Assembly (NCBI GenBank): GCA_050947015.1
Contig: JBMNVT010000001.1
Location: forward strand, 143,587 to 207,586
From: CAKXIK01 sp050947015
Lineage (GTDB): Bacteria; Bacillota; Clostridia; Oscillospirales; Acutalibacteraceae
Length of the DNA stretch: 64,000 nucleotides
Reading direction: 5' to 3'
The translations under genes and the position numbers were made by a program. Each line of letters opens with the position of its first letter. Within the stretch, counting starts at the first letter, position 1. Under the pieces are notes generated by a model. That model was not told the origin of the DNA. It saw only the letters and a program-made list of their open reading frames with translations, and made no database searches. This document shows, piece after piece, positions 18,201 through 25,459 of this stretch.

Positions 18201-18662
18201 AAGGGAGAAACACCGGATTACAATGTGGATAATGAATGTCTGGTTGATATTCAGGTGCAGGCGCATATTCCGGAGAGCTATATTCCGAATCTGAATCAGC
18301 GTCTGGATATTTATCGCCGCATTGCCGACATCCGTGGCGAAGAGGACGCCGACGACGTGGTGGATGAGATGATCGACCGCTACGGCGACCCGCCCGCCTC
18401 CGTCACCGGGCTGGTAGATGTTGCACTGCTGCGGAATACCGCCCGTTCGCTCGGTATTTATGAAATCCGCCAGAATGCGGGTAACCTGCTGATTTATCAG
18501 AATCAGATCGACAAGGCGGCGATTGCACGGCTGGTGGTGGCAATGCGCGGCAGGGTGCTGCTCAGCGCCGGCGCAAAGCCTTATCTTTCCGTTAAAATGC
18601 AGCAGCCGGTGCTCGCGGAACTGAAAACAGTGCTCGGAATTCTGAAAGAAAATCAAAAATAA
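15201..18662 (+). CDS. mfd: Transcription-repair coupling factor
   Basis: A 1153-aa superfamily 2 translocase that removes stalled RNA polymerase at DNA lesions and recruits UvrA. The start is the TTG at 15201, overlapping the previous stop (TTGA) and preceded by GAGGAG. Order of domains: UvrB-like N-terminal module (about 1-400), the CarD-like RNA polymerase interaction domain (SPGDYVVHSVHGIGVFEGI near 500), helicase motifs GDVGFGKTEVALRAAFK, IIDEEQRFGV and TLSATPIPRTL (from about 635), TTIIETGIDVPNVNTLI and LHQLRGRVGRS, then the TRCF C-terminal domain. No damage is visible. Long minus-strand open frames here are shadows. Confidence 0.97.
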   Translation: MKLLTNAMRRNPEYKAVSEAFAAGKLPACVTGVATVHKAHLISSLCEEHGRKAFVVVGDEAEGQRIHDDLTMMGMRCVVYPYREFSLRDVESSSREYEHQRLGALAQILDQTADAVICCIDAALELTIPPEELKARTASVSAGEQISMQTLERALLAAGYERAEQVEGAGQFSHRGGILDFFAPGAPAPIRTEFWGDEIDTVSFFDPETQRRTNPAETVTLAPSCEAVIDRPEELAAQIEKLSSSLRGKSAEAARAVLQAEAQKLRDGRTPGSADKFLPLLYGGKTASLLDYIDEGFSVFLSEESRVRERARSAAWQFGEDVKGLLEEGVLCRGLDTYARDWMDALRFFEKRGAVYLEAFPHGGFETSVRTLVNMTARSVSVWGGGVKQLCEDVAPAIEKNWCAIVLAGTEKAAQSLADDLKKENLPAQFDKKPPQPLPGTVLVLEGGLSGGMEYPAAGVLVVTHGAVAQRHAKRRKIKQGQDIQSLSELSPGDYVVHSVHGIGVFEGIHKIEMQGITKDYIKIRYAKQDTLYVPVTQLDLVAKYIGSSEEAQLKLNRLGGTEWQKAKTRVRAAVKDIAKELIALYAKRMQAPGHAFPPDTDWQKDFEAHFEYTETEDQMRCIDEIKADMMRTAPMDRLLCGDVGFGKTEVALRAAFKCIADSKQCALLVPTTILAWQHYQTVLRRMEGFPIRVGLLSRFRTPKQQEKTIEQLRRGEIDMVVGTHRLVQKDVQFRDLGLVIIDEEQRFGVAQKEKLKSLCNNVDVLTLSATPIPRTLNMAMSGIRDMSVIEEAPQDRHPVQTYVLEHDQGIVNDAIRRELRRGGQVYYLHNRVESIESVASRLQKALPDARIAVAHGKMDEETLSEVWRKLLEQEIDVLVCTTIIETGIDVPNVNTLIIENADRMGLSQLHQLRGRVGRSSRRAYAYLTFTRGKVLSEISTKRLEAIREFTEFGSGFRIAMRDLEIRGAGNVLGAQQHGHMEAVGYDMYLKLLGEAVALEKGETPDYNVDNECLVDIQVQAHIPESYIPNLNQRLDIYRRIADIRGEEDADDVVDEMIDRYGDPPASVTGLVDVALLRNTARSLGIYEIRQNAGNLLIYQNQIDKAAIARLVVAMRGRVLLSAGAKPYLSVKMQQPVLAELKTVLGILKENQK

Positions 18663-18708
18663 CCGGCAGACCTTTGGGCAAAACCTTTGGGCAAAATAAA
18701 AGAATTGG

Positions 18709-18737
18709 TAGACAAATCAGAAATTTCATTGTATAAT
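18709..18737 (+). promoter_or_regulatory. Promoter of the lipoprotein gene
   Basis: TAGACA (18709-18714), a 17-base spacer and TATAAT (18732-18737), about 80 bases before the ATG at 18820. It would allow expression apart from mfd. Confidence 0.5.
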
Positions 18738-18819
18738 TCTTTCATGCGTTCCCTGAGAACAGGAGAAAAATCCGCGGCCATCGTGCGGCGGTTTACAGCG
18801 AAAGGAATGGTTAAACAAC

Positions 18820-19848
18820 ATGAAGCTCATGAAAAAAATTGCGGCGGCAGCGCTTGCAATGCTGATGGCGTTTTCGGCAACAGCGTGCTCCAACGTCGGC
18901 TCCTGGATTGTGAAAACAAATTCCAGAGAAATTCCGGTCGGCATTTACATTGCGTATTTGCAGTCGGCTTATGCCAGCGCGCGTTATATGACGGAGGATG
19001 TAACCGCGTCGCCGATCGGGCAGACGGTTACGGTAGACGACGAGAAAATCGATGCTGAAACATGGATGAAAAACCAGGCGCTTGACGCCTCCAAAAAGTT
19101 GCTTACTGTGTTGGATCTCTGCGACGCTGCAAAAATTACGTTGACCGACGAGGAGCAGAGTGCTATTAACGAATCCGTGGATACCGCATGGGATTCGAAC
19201 AGCTCCAGCTATGAAAAAATTGGGATTGCAAAAACCTCGCTGAAGGATCTATATCAGTTTTCCAAGCTTTCCGAAAAGCACTTTGACTCTATTTACGGCG
19301 CGAACGGCACCAGCGCAGTAAGCGACAGTGATGTGAAGGAATATTTTACCAAGAACTATTCCAGCATCAAATATTTTTCGGTCAGCCTGAAGGACAGCTC
19401 CGGCAATGCGCTGGGTACCGAGGATCAGCAGAAAATTGAAACCGAGCTTAACGGCGTTAAGGACAGCTACGAGAAAGGCGACAAAACGTTTTCCGAAATC
19501 GTTGACGAATATAATGCCAAGCACAGCAGCGCGAAGGTCAATATGTCGGAGAATATTACGGTGCTCACCAAAAGCTATGCCGAGGACTTTTACAAAAACC
19601 TGACGAGCGTCAAAGCCGGCAAAGCGACGGTATTTACGTATGGTAACTATATGTATGTGGTGGCTATGTACGATATTGAAAAAGAAACCGATTATCTCAA
19701 AAACAACGCCTCCACCATTCGTCATGCGATTAAAGATACCGAGTACACCGAACTGATTGAGAAGGAAATGAGCAACCGTACCTTTACGGTAAACGAAGCG
19801 GCTCAGAACAAATATTCGCCCAGCTGGATGGAGAAAAGCGCCGGCTGA
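18820..19848 (+). CDS. SurA/PrsA-like lipoprotein (foldase candidate)
   Basis: A 342-aa lipoprotein. Signal peptide with lipobox SATAC (Cys near residue 23), so it should sit on the outer face of the membrane. The mature region is mostly helical and charged like the SurA/PrsA chaperone domain: ALDASKKLLTVLDLC, LTDEEQSAINESVD, SDSDVKEYFTKNYSSIKYFSVSL, and a terminal TEYTELIEKEMSNRTFTVNEAA. SurA-N/PrsA-type proteins downstream of mfd are common in Clostridia. The parvulin catalytic core is not obvious, so it may be a chaperone-like protein without isomerase activity. It has its own promoter at 18709-18737. AAAGGA precedes the ATG. Confidence 0.7.
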   Translation: MKLMKKIAAAALAMLMAFSATACSNVGSWIVKTNSREIPVGIYIAYLQSAYASARYMTEDVTASPIGQTVTVDDEKIDAETWMKNQALDASKKLLTVLDLCDAAKITLTDEEQSAINESVDTAWDSNSSSYEKIGIAKTSLKDLYQFSKLSEKHFDSIYGANGTSAVSDSDVKEYFTKNYSSIKYFSVSLKDSSGNALGTEDQQKIETELNGVKDSYEKGDKTFSEIVDEYNAKHSSAKVNMSENITVLTKSYAEDFYKNLTSVKAGKATVFTYGNYMYVVAMYDIEKETDYLKNNASTIRHAIKDTEYTELIEKEMSNRTFTVNEAAQNKYSPSWMEKSAG

Positions 19849-19950
19849 GCCAGAGAGAGTTTTGTGCTCTGAAAAAGAAAGAACGAAAGGCTCTTACGGC
19901 ACAACGGCCGCAGGAGCCTTCTCTTTTCAGAAAGGAAGGGCGAAGAGGAT

Positions 19951-20781
19951 ATGCCGGTTTCCAGAAAAACGGTTTGGGCAATTTCCGTCTTCGGATGCGG
20001 AGCGCTGCTGTTTTTTTTCTTTTTTGATTTGCCGGTCGCGCAATTGGTTTACCGACCGGGAACATGGTTCGGCGCGTTTTTTCGTGTTGCCGCGCCAATG
20101 GCGCCGCCGATATGCGGACTGCTTTTTTCCGGCTGCCTTACGCGCTCAAAAAGCCAAACGGTCGGATGGCGCCTGTTCGGTTGTTTTGCTGCGCTTCTGT
20201 TTGCTGCGGCGGGCGGATATCTTTTCTTTCGCTATCTTGATCGGGTTCATCCTGCGGCGGTTATGGCGCTGACGCTGCTGTTGTTCGGCGGCACGCTGCT
20301 GTTGGGCGGTGTGCTGCACCCGGAGCCGGAGACTCTCCGCTGCGCGGAGGTAACGGCGATTGTTACAATTACCGCAGTATTTCTTGCGGTGGAGTTGCTG
20401 AAAAACATCTGGGGACGGCCGCGTTTTTACGCCATGACAGAACCGGCGGCGGAATTTGTGCGCTGGCTGTTTCCGCAGGGAAAACCGGTATCCGATGCGT
20501 TTAAATCATTCCCCAGTGGGCACACGGCAAACGGCAGCATGGTTTTACTGCTGCTGCTTCTGCCGTCGGTTTTCCCCGGTGTCGCGCGTCATAAAACCGT
20601 GCTGGAGGTGTTTGTTTGCTGTTGGGCTGCGTTGACGGCTTTTTCCCGCATGGTAGAAGGCATGCATTTTGCGTCCGACGTCACTGCAGGATTTTTAGTG
20701 GCGTTCTGGATATTTTGCGGAACAAGCAGCGCCGTGTTTGCCCGCGGCACGAAACCGGCAGCGCCTGAAAATAAAACTTGA
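19951..20781 (+). CDS. PAP2 family membrane phosphatase
   Basis: A 276-aa integral membrane protein with about six helices. The three PAP2 acid-phosphatase signatures are visible: KNIWGRPRFYAM (K-x6-RP variant), SFPSGHTANGS (PSGH) and SRMVEGMHFASDV (SR-x5-H-x3-D). Such enzymes dephosphorylate lipid phosphates, for example phosphatidic acid or undecaprenyl pyrophosphate, on the outer face of the membrane. Between about residues 60 and 150 there are extra helices compared with minimal PAP2 proteins. It lies after the lipoprotein gene and 19 bases before the NUDIX gene. The substrate cannot be fixed from sequence. Confidence 0.88.
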   Translation: MPVSRKTVWAISVFGCGALLFFFFFDLPVAQLVYRPGTWFGAFFRVAAPMAPPICGLLFSGCLTRSKSQTVGWRLFGCFAALLFAAAGGYLFFRYLDRVHPAAVMALTLLLFGGTLLLGGVLHPEPETLRCAEVTAIVTITAVFLAVELLKNIWGRPRFYAMTEPAAEFVRWLFPQGKPVSDAFKSFPSGHTANGSMVLLLLLLPSVFPGVARHKTVLEVFVCCWAALTAFSRMVEGMHFASDVTAGFLVAFWIFCGTSSAVFARGTKPAAPENKT

Positions 20782-20800
20782 AGGAAAGGAAGTTGCGGCA

Positions 20801-21259
20801 ATGCGGCAATGCAGAGCAGAACTGACCACTATGTGTATGGTGGAAGATTTAACGACAGGAAGGCTGCTGGTTCAGAACCGGCGTCTGAGTTGGAAGGGAA
20901 TTGCGTTTCCCGGCGGTCATGTTGAACCGGGAGAACCCGTGACAGAGGCCGCTGCCCGGGAGGTGTTTGAGGAAACCGGGCTGACCGTTTCAAACCTTCA
21001 CCTTTGCGGATGCAAAAGCTGGTGGGAAGAAGATTTTTGCTATCTGGTCTTTTTTTACCGAACCAACTGTTTCTCCGGTGAGCTTTTGAATGAAAGCGAG
21101 GAAGGAGAAAATTTTTGGGCGACCGAGGATGAAATCCGCAAGATGGAGCTTTCGCCGGGTTTTGGCCGGATGCTCGATGTGTTTCAAAATGATGCGATCA
21201 ATGAAGAATTTCTGCGATGGGATCCTGAAACGGATCAAACCCAGCATGAATTTTATTGA
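20801..21259 (+). CDS. NUDIX hydrolase (MutT/MTH1-like)
   Basis: A 152-aa protein starting at ATG 20801, ten bases after AAGGAAAGGA. The NUDIX box reads GGHVEPGEPVTEAAAREVFEETG at about residues 38-60 (shown here as GGHVEPGEP then REVFEETG), a complete G-x5-E-x7-REUxEExGU motif coordinating Mg2+. FFYRTNCFSGELLNESEEGENFW after it resembles 8-oxo-(d)GTPase members. Likely role is clean-up of oxidised or non-canonical nucleotides; the exact substrate is unproven. It is the last gene of the plus-strand run and ends four bases before a strong terminator. Confidence 0.88.
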   Translation: MRQCRAELTTMCMVEDLTTGRLLVQNRRLSWKGIAFPGGHVEPGEPVTEAAAREVFEETGLTVSNLHLCGCKSWWEEDFCYLVFFYRTNCFSGELLNESEEGENFWATEDEIRKMELSPGFGRMLDVFQNDAINEEFLRWDPETDQTQHEFY

Positions 21260-21262
21260 TGC

Positions 21263-21307
21263 AAAGCCGCCGGTATTCCTTGCAGAATAAGGAATACCGG
21301 CGGCTTT
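21263..21307. terminator. Strong terminator, copy 1 of a duplicated hairpin
   Basis: A 19-bp stem, AAAGCCGCCGGTATTCCTT (21263-21281) with its complement at 21289-21307. It serves the NUDIX gene and the convergent XRE gene. A nearly identical 40-base copy lies at 21893-21936. Confidence 0.88.
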
Positions 21308-21320
21308 ACATTTATCTGCA

Positions 21321-21557
21321 CTATTTATGCCGTTTTGCTTCATAGGGAACGGGATTGTCCGTCAGCTCGAGCAGATAGTCAATACTCGTTTTATGAAAAA
21401 CGGCAAGCTTTTTGAGAGCTTCCACCGGAATATTGATTTTTCCGTGTTCATAATCGGAATAAGTCGTCTGTGCAACATTTAAAATGGCTGCCATTTCTTT
21501 TTGAGAGAGATCTTTGTCTTCGCGAAGACTCCGAATTCGTTCGTACATCCTCATCAC
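21321..21557 (-). CDS. XRE-family transcriptional regulator
   Basis: A 78-aa single-domain DNA-binding protein (possible start one residue later). Lambda-Cro type helix-turn-helix: IRSLREDKDLSQKEMAAIL, then VAQTTYSDYEHGKINIPVEALKKLA as recognition helix and following helices, with a short charged tail. It is divergent from the 82-aa gene (21639), sharing a spacer of about 80 bases, and convergent with the NUDIX gene. Small XRE proteins of this type are often autorepressors; its target is unknown. Composition is more AT-rich than its neighbours. Confidence 0.85.
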   Translation of the reverse strand: MMRMYERIRSLREDKDLSQKEMAAILNVAQTTYSDYEHGKINIPVEALKKLAVFHKTSIDYLLELTDNPVPYEAKRHK

Positions 21558-21638
21558 CCTGCTTTATTGAAACATAAACCGGAAGCGGGATTGAATTTTA
21601 ACGGTATTTACGTTAAAATAGAGTTTGAGGTGATAAAA

Positions 21639-21887
21639 ATGAATTTATACGCAGAAATTATTTCAAAAATATTGGAACAGGAAGAAATTCAAATAACATT
21701 TCCAAACCTGATGATAGACGCGAACGAACTTGCAGAAAAAAAGTCTTATGAAGCGTTGCGGCAAATCAAAACAATTATTCAGGATGACAGTTTGAACGAT
21801 GAAGAGTGTTTTTTAAAAATCGAACAGATTGTCCGGGTATTTGAAGAAATAGGGAGCTCCGGCGGCGGAAGGCATGATTTTGGCTAA
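21639..21887 (+). CDS. Conserved small hypothetical protein
   Basis: An 82-aa acidic helical protein. ATG at 21639 with GAGGTGAT upstream. It resembles a family of short Clostridia proteins of unknown role with an N-terminal YAEIISKILEQEEIQI, a central SYEALRQIKTIIQDD and the conserved ending FEEIGSSGGGRHDFG. There is no signal peptide or membrane helix. It is divergent from the XRE gene, and the pair is bracketed by two near-identical terminators, which suggests that they travel or were duplicated as a unit. No function is known to me. Confidence 0.65.
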   Translation: MNLYAEIISKILEQEEIQITFPNLMIDANELAEKKSYEALRQIKTIIQDDSLNDEECFLKIEQIVRVFEEIGSSGGGRHDFG

Positions 21888-21892
21888 AAGAC

Positions 21893-21940
21893 AAAGCCGC
21901 CGGCATTCCTTGCAGAATAAGGAATACCGGCGGGTTGTTT
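21893..21940. terminator. Strong terminator, copy 2 of a duplicated hairpin
   Basis: AAAGCCGCCGGCATTCCTT (21893-21911) pairs with bases 21919-21936, with GTTGTTTT after it. It ends the 82-aa gene and the convergent galT. Bases 21893-21932 differ from 21263-21302 at only one position. Confidence 0.85.
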
Positions 21941-21949
21941 TCAGGCGGT

Positions 21950-23470
21950 TTATGCGTTGAGCGAAGCGAGAAAACGTTCAAAAGCGCGGCGGCCGTCCGG
22001 GTTTCGGGCAAATACGCCGCATTGCTCCAAAAGGGCGCAGTAAGCGCGGCCGACCTCTTGCTGCAGAATATTGTCGGCCGTTTCGGCAGAAAAGTCAGGG
22101 TGGCGGGTCAGAATTTCCTGCATCCAGTCCGCGTGCTTGGCAAGCGTTTCATCCGATTGCAGGTCGGCGCCGGAAAGCACCGCATTGCGAAGAGCGGCAA
22201 GCTCGGTTTTCAGTCGGGCCGGCAGCACCGCAAGCCCCATGACCTCAATCAGGCCGATGTTTTCTTTTTTAATGTGGTGGAACTCCTCGTGCGGATGGTA
22301 AAGCCCGAGCGGATGCTGCGGTGTAGCCAAATTATTGCGCAGAACAAGGTCAAGTTCGTAATCGGTGCCGTTTTTGCGTGCAATCGGCGTGATCGTGTTG
22401 TGCGCAGTGCCGTCGGTTTCCGCAAAAATAACGGCGCTTTCGTCCGTATAAGCGCGCCAGGCCGCAAGAATTTTCTCCGCCAGAGCAACCACGCGTGTTT
22501 CGTCGGGGGAATCCAGACGGAGAACGCTCATCGGCCAACGAACGATCCCTGCGCGTACGTCTTCAAACCCGTGGACAGAAAACGGTTGTTCCACCGGCGC
22601 TTTTGCCATCGCAAAAGAATAACGCCCGCCCTGAAAGTGGTCGTGAGCCAGAATGGAACCGCCGACGATCGGCAGATCGGCGTTGGAACCGACAAAATAG
22701 TGCGGAAACTGGCGCACAAAGCTGAACAGCTTTCGGAAGGTATCGCCGTCGATTTTCATCGGTGTGTGGCAGCGGTTGAATACAATGCAGTGTTCATTGT
22801 AATAGACGTAGGGGGAATATTGCAAAAACCACGAAGAGCCGTTGACGGTTACGGGGATCAGCCGGTGATTTTGACGCGCCGGGGCGTTCAGTCTGCCTGC
22901 ATAGCCTTCGTTTTCGCGGCAGAGGGCGCATTCCGGGTAGGAAGAGGTTCCTGCAGAAAGCGCGGCTGCAATGGCTTTCGGGTCTTTTTCCGGTTTGGAA
23001 AGATTGATGGTGATATCCAGCGCGCCGTATGGTGTTTCAGTCACCCATTTGACGTCGCGTGCAATCCGGTAACGGCGAATGTAATTGCAATCGCCGCAAA
23101 GTTTGTAAAAATAATCGGTGGCGCTTTGGGGAGAAACCGCGTATTTTTCGCGGAAAACGCGTTGGACCTCTGCGGGGCGCGGCGTCAGGCAGTTCATCAG
23201 CCGTGTGTCAAATAAATCGCGGGCGGTGGCGCTGTCTCCGCGGGTCAAGCCGTTCTCGACCGCATAGTCGATCATCGGCTGCAGAATTTGCGAAAGGTCG
23301 TCTGAATCGGGCGCGTCGGTTTCGATGTAATCGTCCAGCTGCAGCTCGCCGAGCAGCAGGTTGCGGGCGTAAATGAATTCTTCCTCCGGCAGCAGCCCGC
23401 AGCGCAGCCCGTAGCGTACCAACCGGCCGATTGCCGCATAAACCTGTGTTTTTTCCGTCATGCTTAACAC
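21950..23470 (-). CDS. galT: UDP-glucose--hexose-1-phosphate uridylyltransferase (type 2)
   Basis: A 506-aa GalT of the Firmicute type 2 (GalT2) family, longer than the 350-aa enterobacterial type. It exchanges UMP between UDP-glucose and galactose 1-phosphate, the step after galK. Family features: N-terminal helical part (YAAIGRLVRYGLRCGLLPEEE), DFFYKLCGDCNYIRRYRIA-like region, YFVGSNADLPIVGGSILAHDHFQGG with the His-x-His-type nucleophile region (split here), and HNTITPIARKNG. GAGGAG precedes the ATG. It is transcribed alone on the minus strand, away from galK. Confidence 0.92.
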   Translation of the reverse strand: MLSMTEKTQVYAAIGRLVRYGLRCGLLPEEEFIYARNLLLGELQLDDYIETDAPDSDDLSQILQPMIDYAVENGLTRGDSATARDLFDTRLMNCLTPRPAEVQRVFREKYAVSPQSATDYFYKLCGDCNYIRRYRIARDVKWVTETPYGALDITINLSKPEKDPKAIAAALSAGTSSYPECALCRENEGYAGRLNAPARQNHRLIPVTVNGSSWFLQYSPYVYYNEHCIVFNRCHTPMKIDGDTFRKLFSFVRQFPHYFVGSNADLPIVGGSILAHDHFQGGRYSFAMAKAPVEQPFSVHGFEDVRAGIVRWPMSVLRLDSPDETRVVALAEKILAAWRAYTDESAVIFAETDGTAHNTITPIARKNGTDYELDLVLRNNLATPQHPLGLYHPHEEFHHIKKENIGLIEVMGLAVLPARLKTELAALRNAVLSGADLQSDETLAKHADWMQEILTRHPDFSAETADNILQQEVGRAYCALLEQCGVFARNPDGRRAFERFLASLNA

Positions 23471-23545
23471 TCCTCTTTGCCTTTCAGTTTATCACATCGG
23501 AACGGTAAAACGAATGCGGGAATGTTTTTGTATCATGCAAGTTTG

Positions 23546-23574
23546 TTGCAACTTTTTGAAAAGTAAGGTATAAT
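23546..23574 (+). promoter_or_regulatory. dusB promoter
   Basis: TTGCAA (23546-23551), a 17-base spacer and TATAAT (23569-23574), about 45 bases before the start codon. Confidence 0.6.
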
Positions 23575-23622
23575 AACAAAGCGGGGCGGGGCCGGCAGAC
23601 GCGCCGAAAGGGGAAGTTGCGT

Positions 23623-24600
23623 TTGAAGATAGGAAATCTGGAATGGGATGGAAAAGTAGCGCTGGCGCCGATGGCCGGCGTGGCGGATCGAGCGTTCCGC
23701 GAGCTTTGTGTCGGATTCGGCGCGAGCTATGTCGTCAGCGAAATGGTCAGCTCCAAGGGATTACATTTTTCAGATCGGAAATCTGCCGAGCTGATGGAGC
23801 TTTCCCAAAAAGAAAGGCCTGCGGGAATTCAGCTGTTCGGCGATGACCCGGCGGTGATGGCGGAAGCTGCTCGACGTGCGATGGATTTTGAGCCGGACGT
23901 GATCGATATCAATATGGGCTGCCCGGCGCCAAAAGTGAATTCCAGCGGTGGCGGGGCATCTCTAATGAAGGATCCGGCGCTTTGTGCCAGAATTGTGGAA
24001 GCGGTTGCAAACGCGGTGCCAGTGCCGGTTACCGTTAAGCTGCGCAAGGGCTGGGACGAACACTCCGTCAACGGGATTGAGGTGGCGCAGCTCTGTGAGG
24101 CTGCGGGCGCGCAGGCAGTTACCATTCACGGACGCACGCGCGCGCAGATGTATGCTCCCCCGGCGGACTGGGATTATATTGCACAGCTCAAGCGTTCGGT
24201 CAAAATTCCGGTGATCGGCAACGGCGATATTTTTACTCCGGAGGATGCCGCAAAAATGTTGGAGCAGACAGGCTGTGACGCGGTCATGATTGGTCGGGGG
24301 GCGTGCGGGAACCCGTGGATTTTTCAACGGACGTGCGCGTGGATCACCGAGCACCGCCAAATTCCGGAACCGGGACCCGCTGAACGGATGCAGGTGATGT
24401 GCCGTCATATGGAGCAGCTTTGTGCGCTGCGCGGGGAGGCTCATGGAATGCGGGAAGCTCGCAAGCACGCCGCGTGGTATGTGCATGGGTTAAAGGGAGC
24501 CGCCGGTTTCCGCCGAGAGGCAGGGGAGCTTTGTACGCTTGAGCAGCTTTATCGCCTTGCAGCCAGAGTGATTCTTGCAAATGAGGATCGTGCGCAATAG
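23623..24600 (+). CDS. dusB: tRNA-dihydrouridine synthase (DusB type)
   Basis: About 325 aa. The start is probably TTG 23623, nine bases after AGGGG; an in-frame TTG at 23617 is too close to that site. The FMN-binding TIM barrel shows VALAPMAGVADRAFREL, the catalytic segment DINMGCPAPKVNSSGGGASLM with the active Cys, TVKLRKGWDE, TIHGRTRAQMY, VIGNGDIFTPEDA and MIGRGACGNPWIF. The enzyme reduces uridines in the D-loop of tRNA with NADPH. It directly precedes the tRNA gene array (Val at 24787), though the array has its own promoter. Confidence 0.93.
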   Translation: MKIGNLEWDGKVALAPMAGVADRAFRELCVGFGASYVVSEMVSSKGLHFSDRKSAELMELSQKERPAGIQLFGDDPAVMAEAARRAMDFEPDVIDINMGCPAPKVNSSGGGASLMKDPALCARIVEAVANAVPVPVTVKLRKGWDEHSVNGIEVAQLCEAAGAQAVTIHGRTRAQMYAPPADWDYIAQLKRSVKIPVIGNGDIFTPEDAAKMLEQTGCDAVMIGRGACGNPWIFQRTCAWITEHRQIPEPGPAERMQVMCRHMEQLCALRGEAHGMREARKHAAWYVHGLKGAAGFRREAGELCTLEQLYRLAARVILANEDRAQ

Positions 24601-24713
24601 AATGTCCTTGGGGCGAAATCCCTCCGACCCCGGGTTCTTTTGCGCCGGCAGAATGGCTTTTGCCGCGGAGACTGTTTTTTGCAATTTGCTGAAATAAAAA
24701 CTTGAAAAAAGTG

Positions 24714-24742
24714 TTGACTTTTTGCGCGGCATGTAGTATTAT
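24714..24742 (+). promoter_or_regulatory. tRNA operon promoter
   Basis: TTGACT (24714-24719), a 17-base spacer and TATTAT (24737-24742), 44 bases before tRNA-Val. Confidence 0.6.
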
Positions 24743-24786
24743 ATAACACGTCGCTACGGCACACGCTAAAAGCGGCGCATCGGTTG

Positions 24787-24862
24787 GGGAGCATAGCTCA
24801 GCTGGGAGAGCATCTGCCTTACAAGCAGAGGGTCACAGGTTCGAGCCCTGTTGTTCCCACCA
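24787..24862 (+). tRNA. tRNA-Val (anticodon TAC)
   Basis: A 76-nt cloverleaf with encoded CCA. Acceptor GGGAGCA/TGTTCCC (one G-U pair), anticodon loop CTTACAA, T-loop TTCGAGC. Confidence 0.95.
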
Positions 24863-24868
24863 CCTTAT

Positions 24869-24945
24869 GGCCCGGTAGTTCAGTTGGTTAGAACGCCTGC
24901 CTGTCACGCAGGAGGTCGACGGTTCGAGCCCGTTCCGGGTCGCCA
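24869..24945 (+). tRNA. tRNA-Asp (anticodon GTC)
   Basis: A 77-nt cloverleaf with encoded CCA. Acceptor GGCCCGG pairs with CCGGGTC; anticodon loop CTGTCAC; T-loop TTCGAGC. Confidence 0.95.
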
Positions 24946-24950
24946 TATTT

Positions 24951-25026
24951 GCCTCTGTAGCTCAGTCGGTAGAGCAGGGGACTGAAAATCCCCGTGTCAT
25001 TGGTTCGATTCCGATCGGAGGCACCA
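24951..25026 (+). tRNA. tRNA-Phe (anticodon GAA)
   Basis: A 76-nt cloverleaf with encoded CCA. Acceptor GCCTCTG pairs with CGGAGGC; anticodon loop ACTGAAAAT contains GAA; T-loop TTCGATT. Confidence 0.95.
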
Positions 25027-25029
25027 TCT

Positions 25030-25105
25030 GCGGATGTAGCTCATCTGGTAGAGCGCCACCTTGCCAAGGTGGAGGTAGCGAGTTCGAGCCTCGTCATCCG
25101 CTCCA
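25030..25105 (+). tRNA. tRNA-Gly (anticodon GCC)
   Basis: A 76-nt cloverleaf ending TCCA. Acceptor GCGGATG pairs with CATCCGC; anticodon loop TTGCCAA; T-loop TTCGAGC. Confidence 0.95.
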
Positions 25106-25114
25106 AAATGAAAC

Positions 25115-25139
25115 AAAAGCGCTTATTTAAGCGCTTTTT
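25115..25139 (+). terminator. Terminator between tRNA-Gly and tRNA-Cys
   Basis: AAAAGCGCTTA pairs with TAAGCGCTTTTT right after tRNA-Gly. It should separate the first four tRNAs from tRNA-Cys, wholly or in part. Confidence 0.75.
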
Positions 25140-25153
25140 GTTTCCAAACTTAT

Positions 25154-25227
<74 letters not shown>

Positions 25228-25250
25228 TGTTTGTGCATCTAAGCACAGAG

Positions 25251-25288
25251 TAAAAACCCCTTGATTTTTTCGAGGGGTTTTTACTTTT
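25251..25288 (+). terminator. Terminator of the tRNA array
   Basis: TAAAAACCCCT pairs with AGGGGTTTTTA around a T-rich loop, followed by CTTTTTAT. It lies 24 bases after tRNA-Cys and marks the border with the AT-rich decayed stretch. Confidence 0.85.
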
Positions 25289-25459
25289 TATATAATGTAA
25301 TGTTTTGCATGAACGATTGCTGTGGCTCTGACGCAACGTTGTACCCTCACCTCCGATATGCTTGCGCTACAATAGAGACAAAGTTAATTATGATGTAGAA
25401 AATTCGCTGTTTTTAAGCAATAATCAAAAAATGTAATATGATGCGGAGATGAATATAAA

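Noticed and set aside
18671..18696. Tandem repeat CCTTTGGGCAAA with a 13-base period after mfd
   Set aside because: Only two copies, short, and no hairpin or regulator pattern; probably slippage.
21935..23215. Plus-strand open frame opposite galT
   Set aside because: Antisense shadow; starts within a terminator region and has no recognisable domain.
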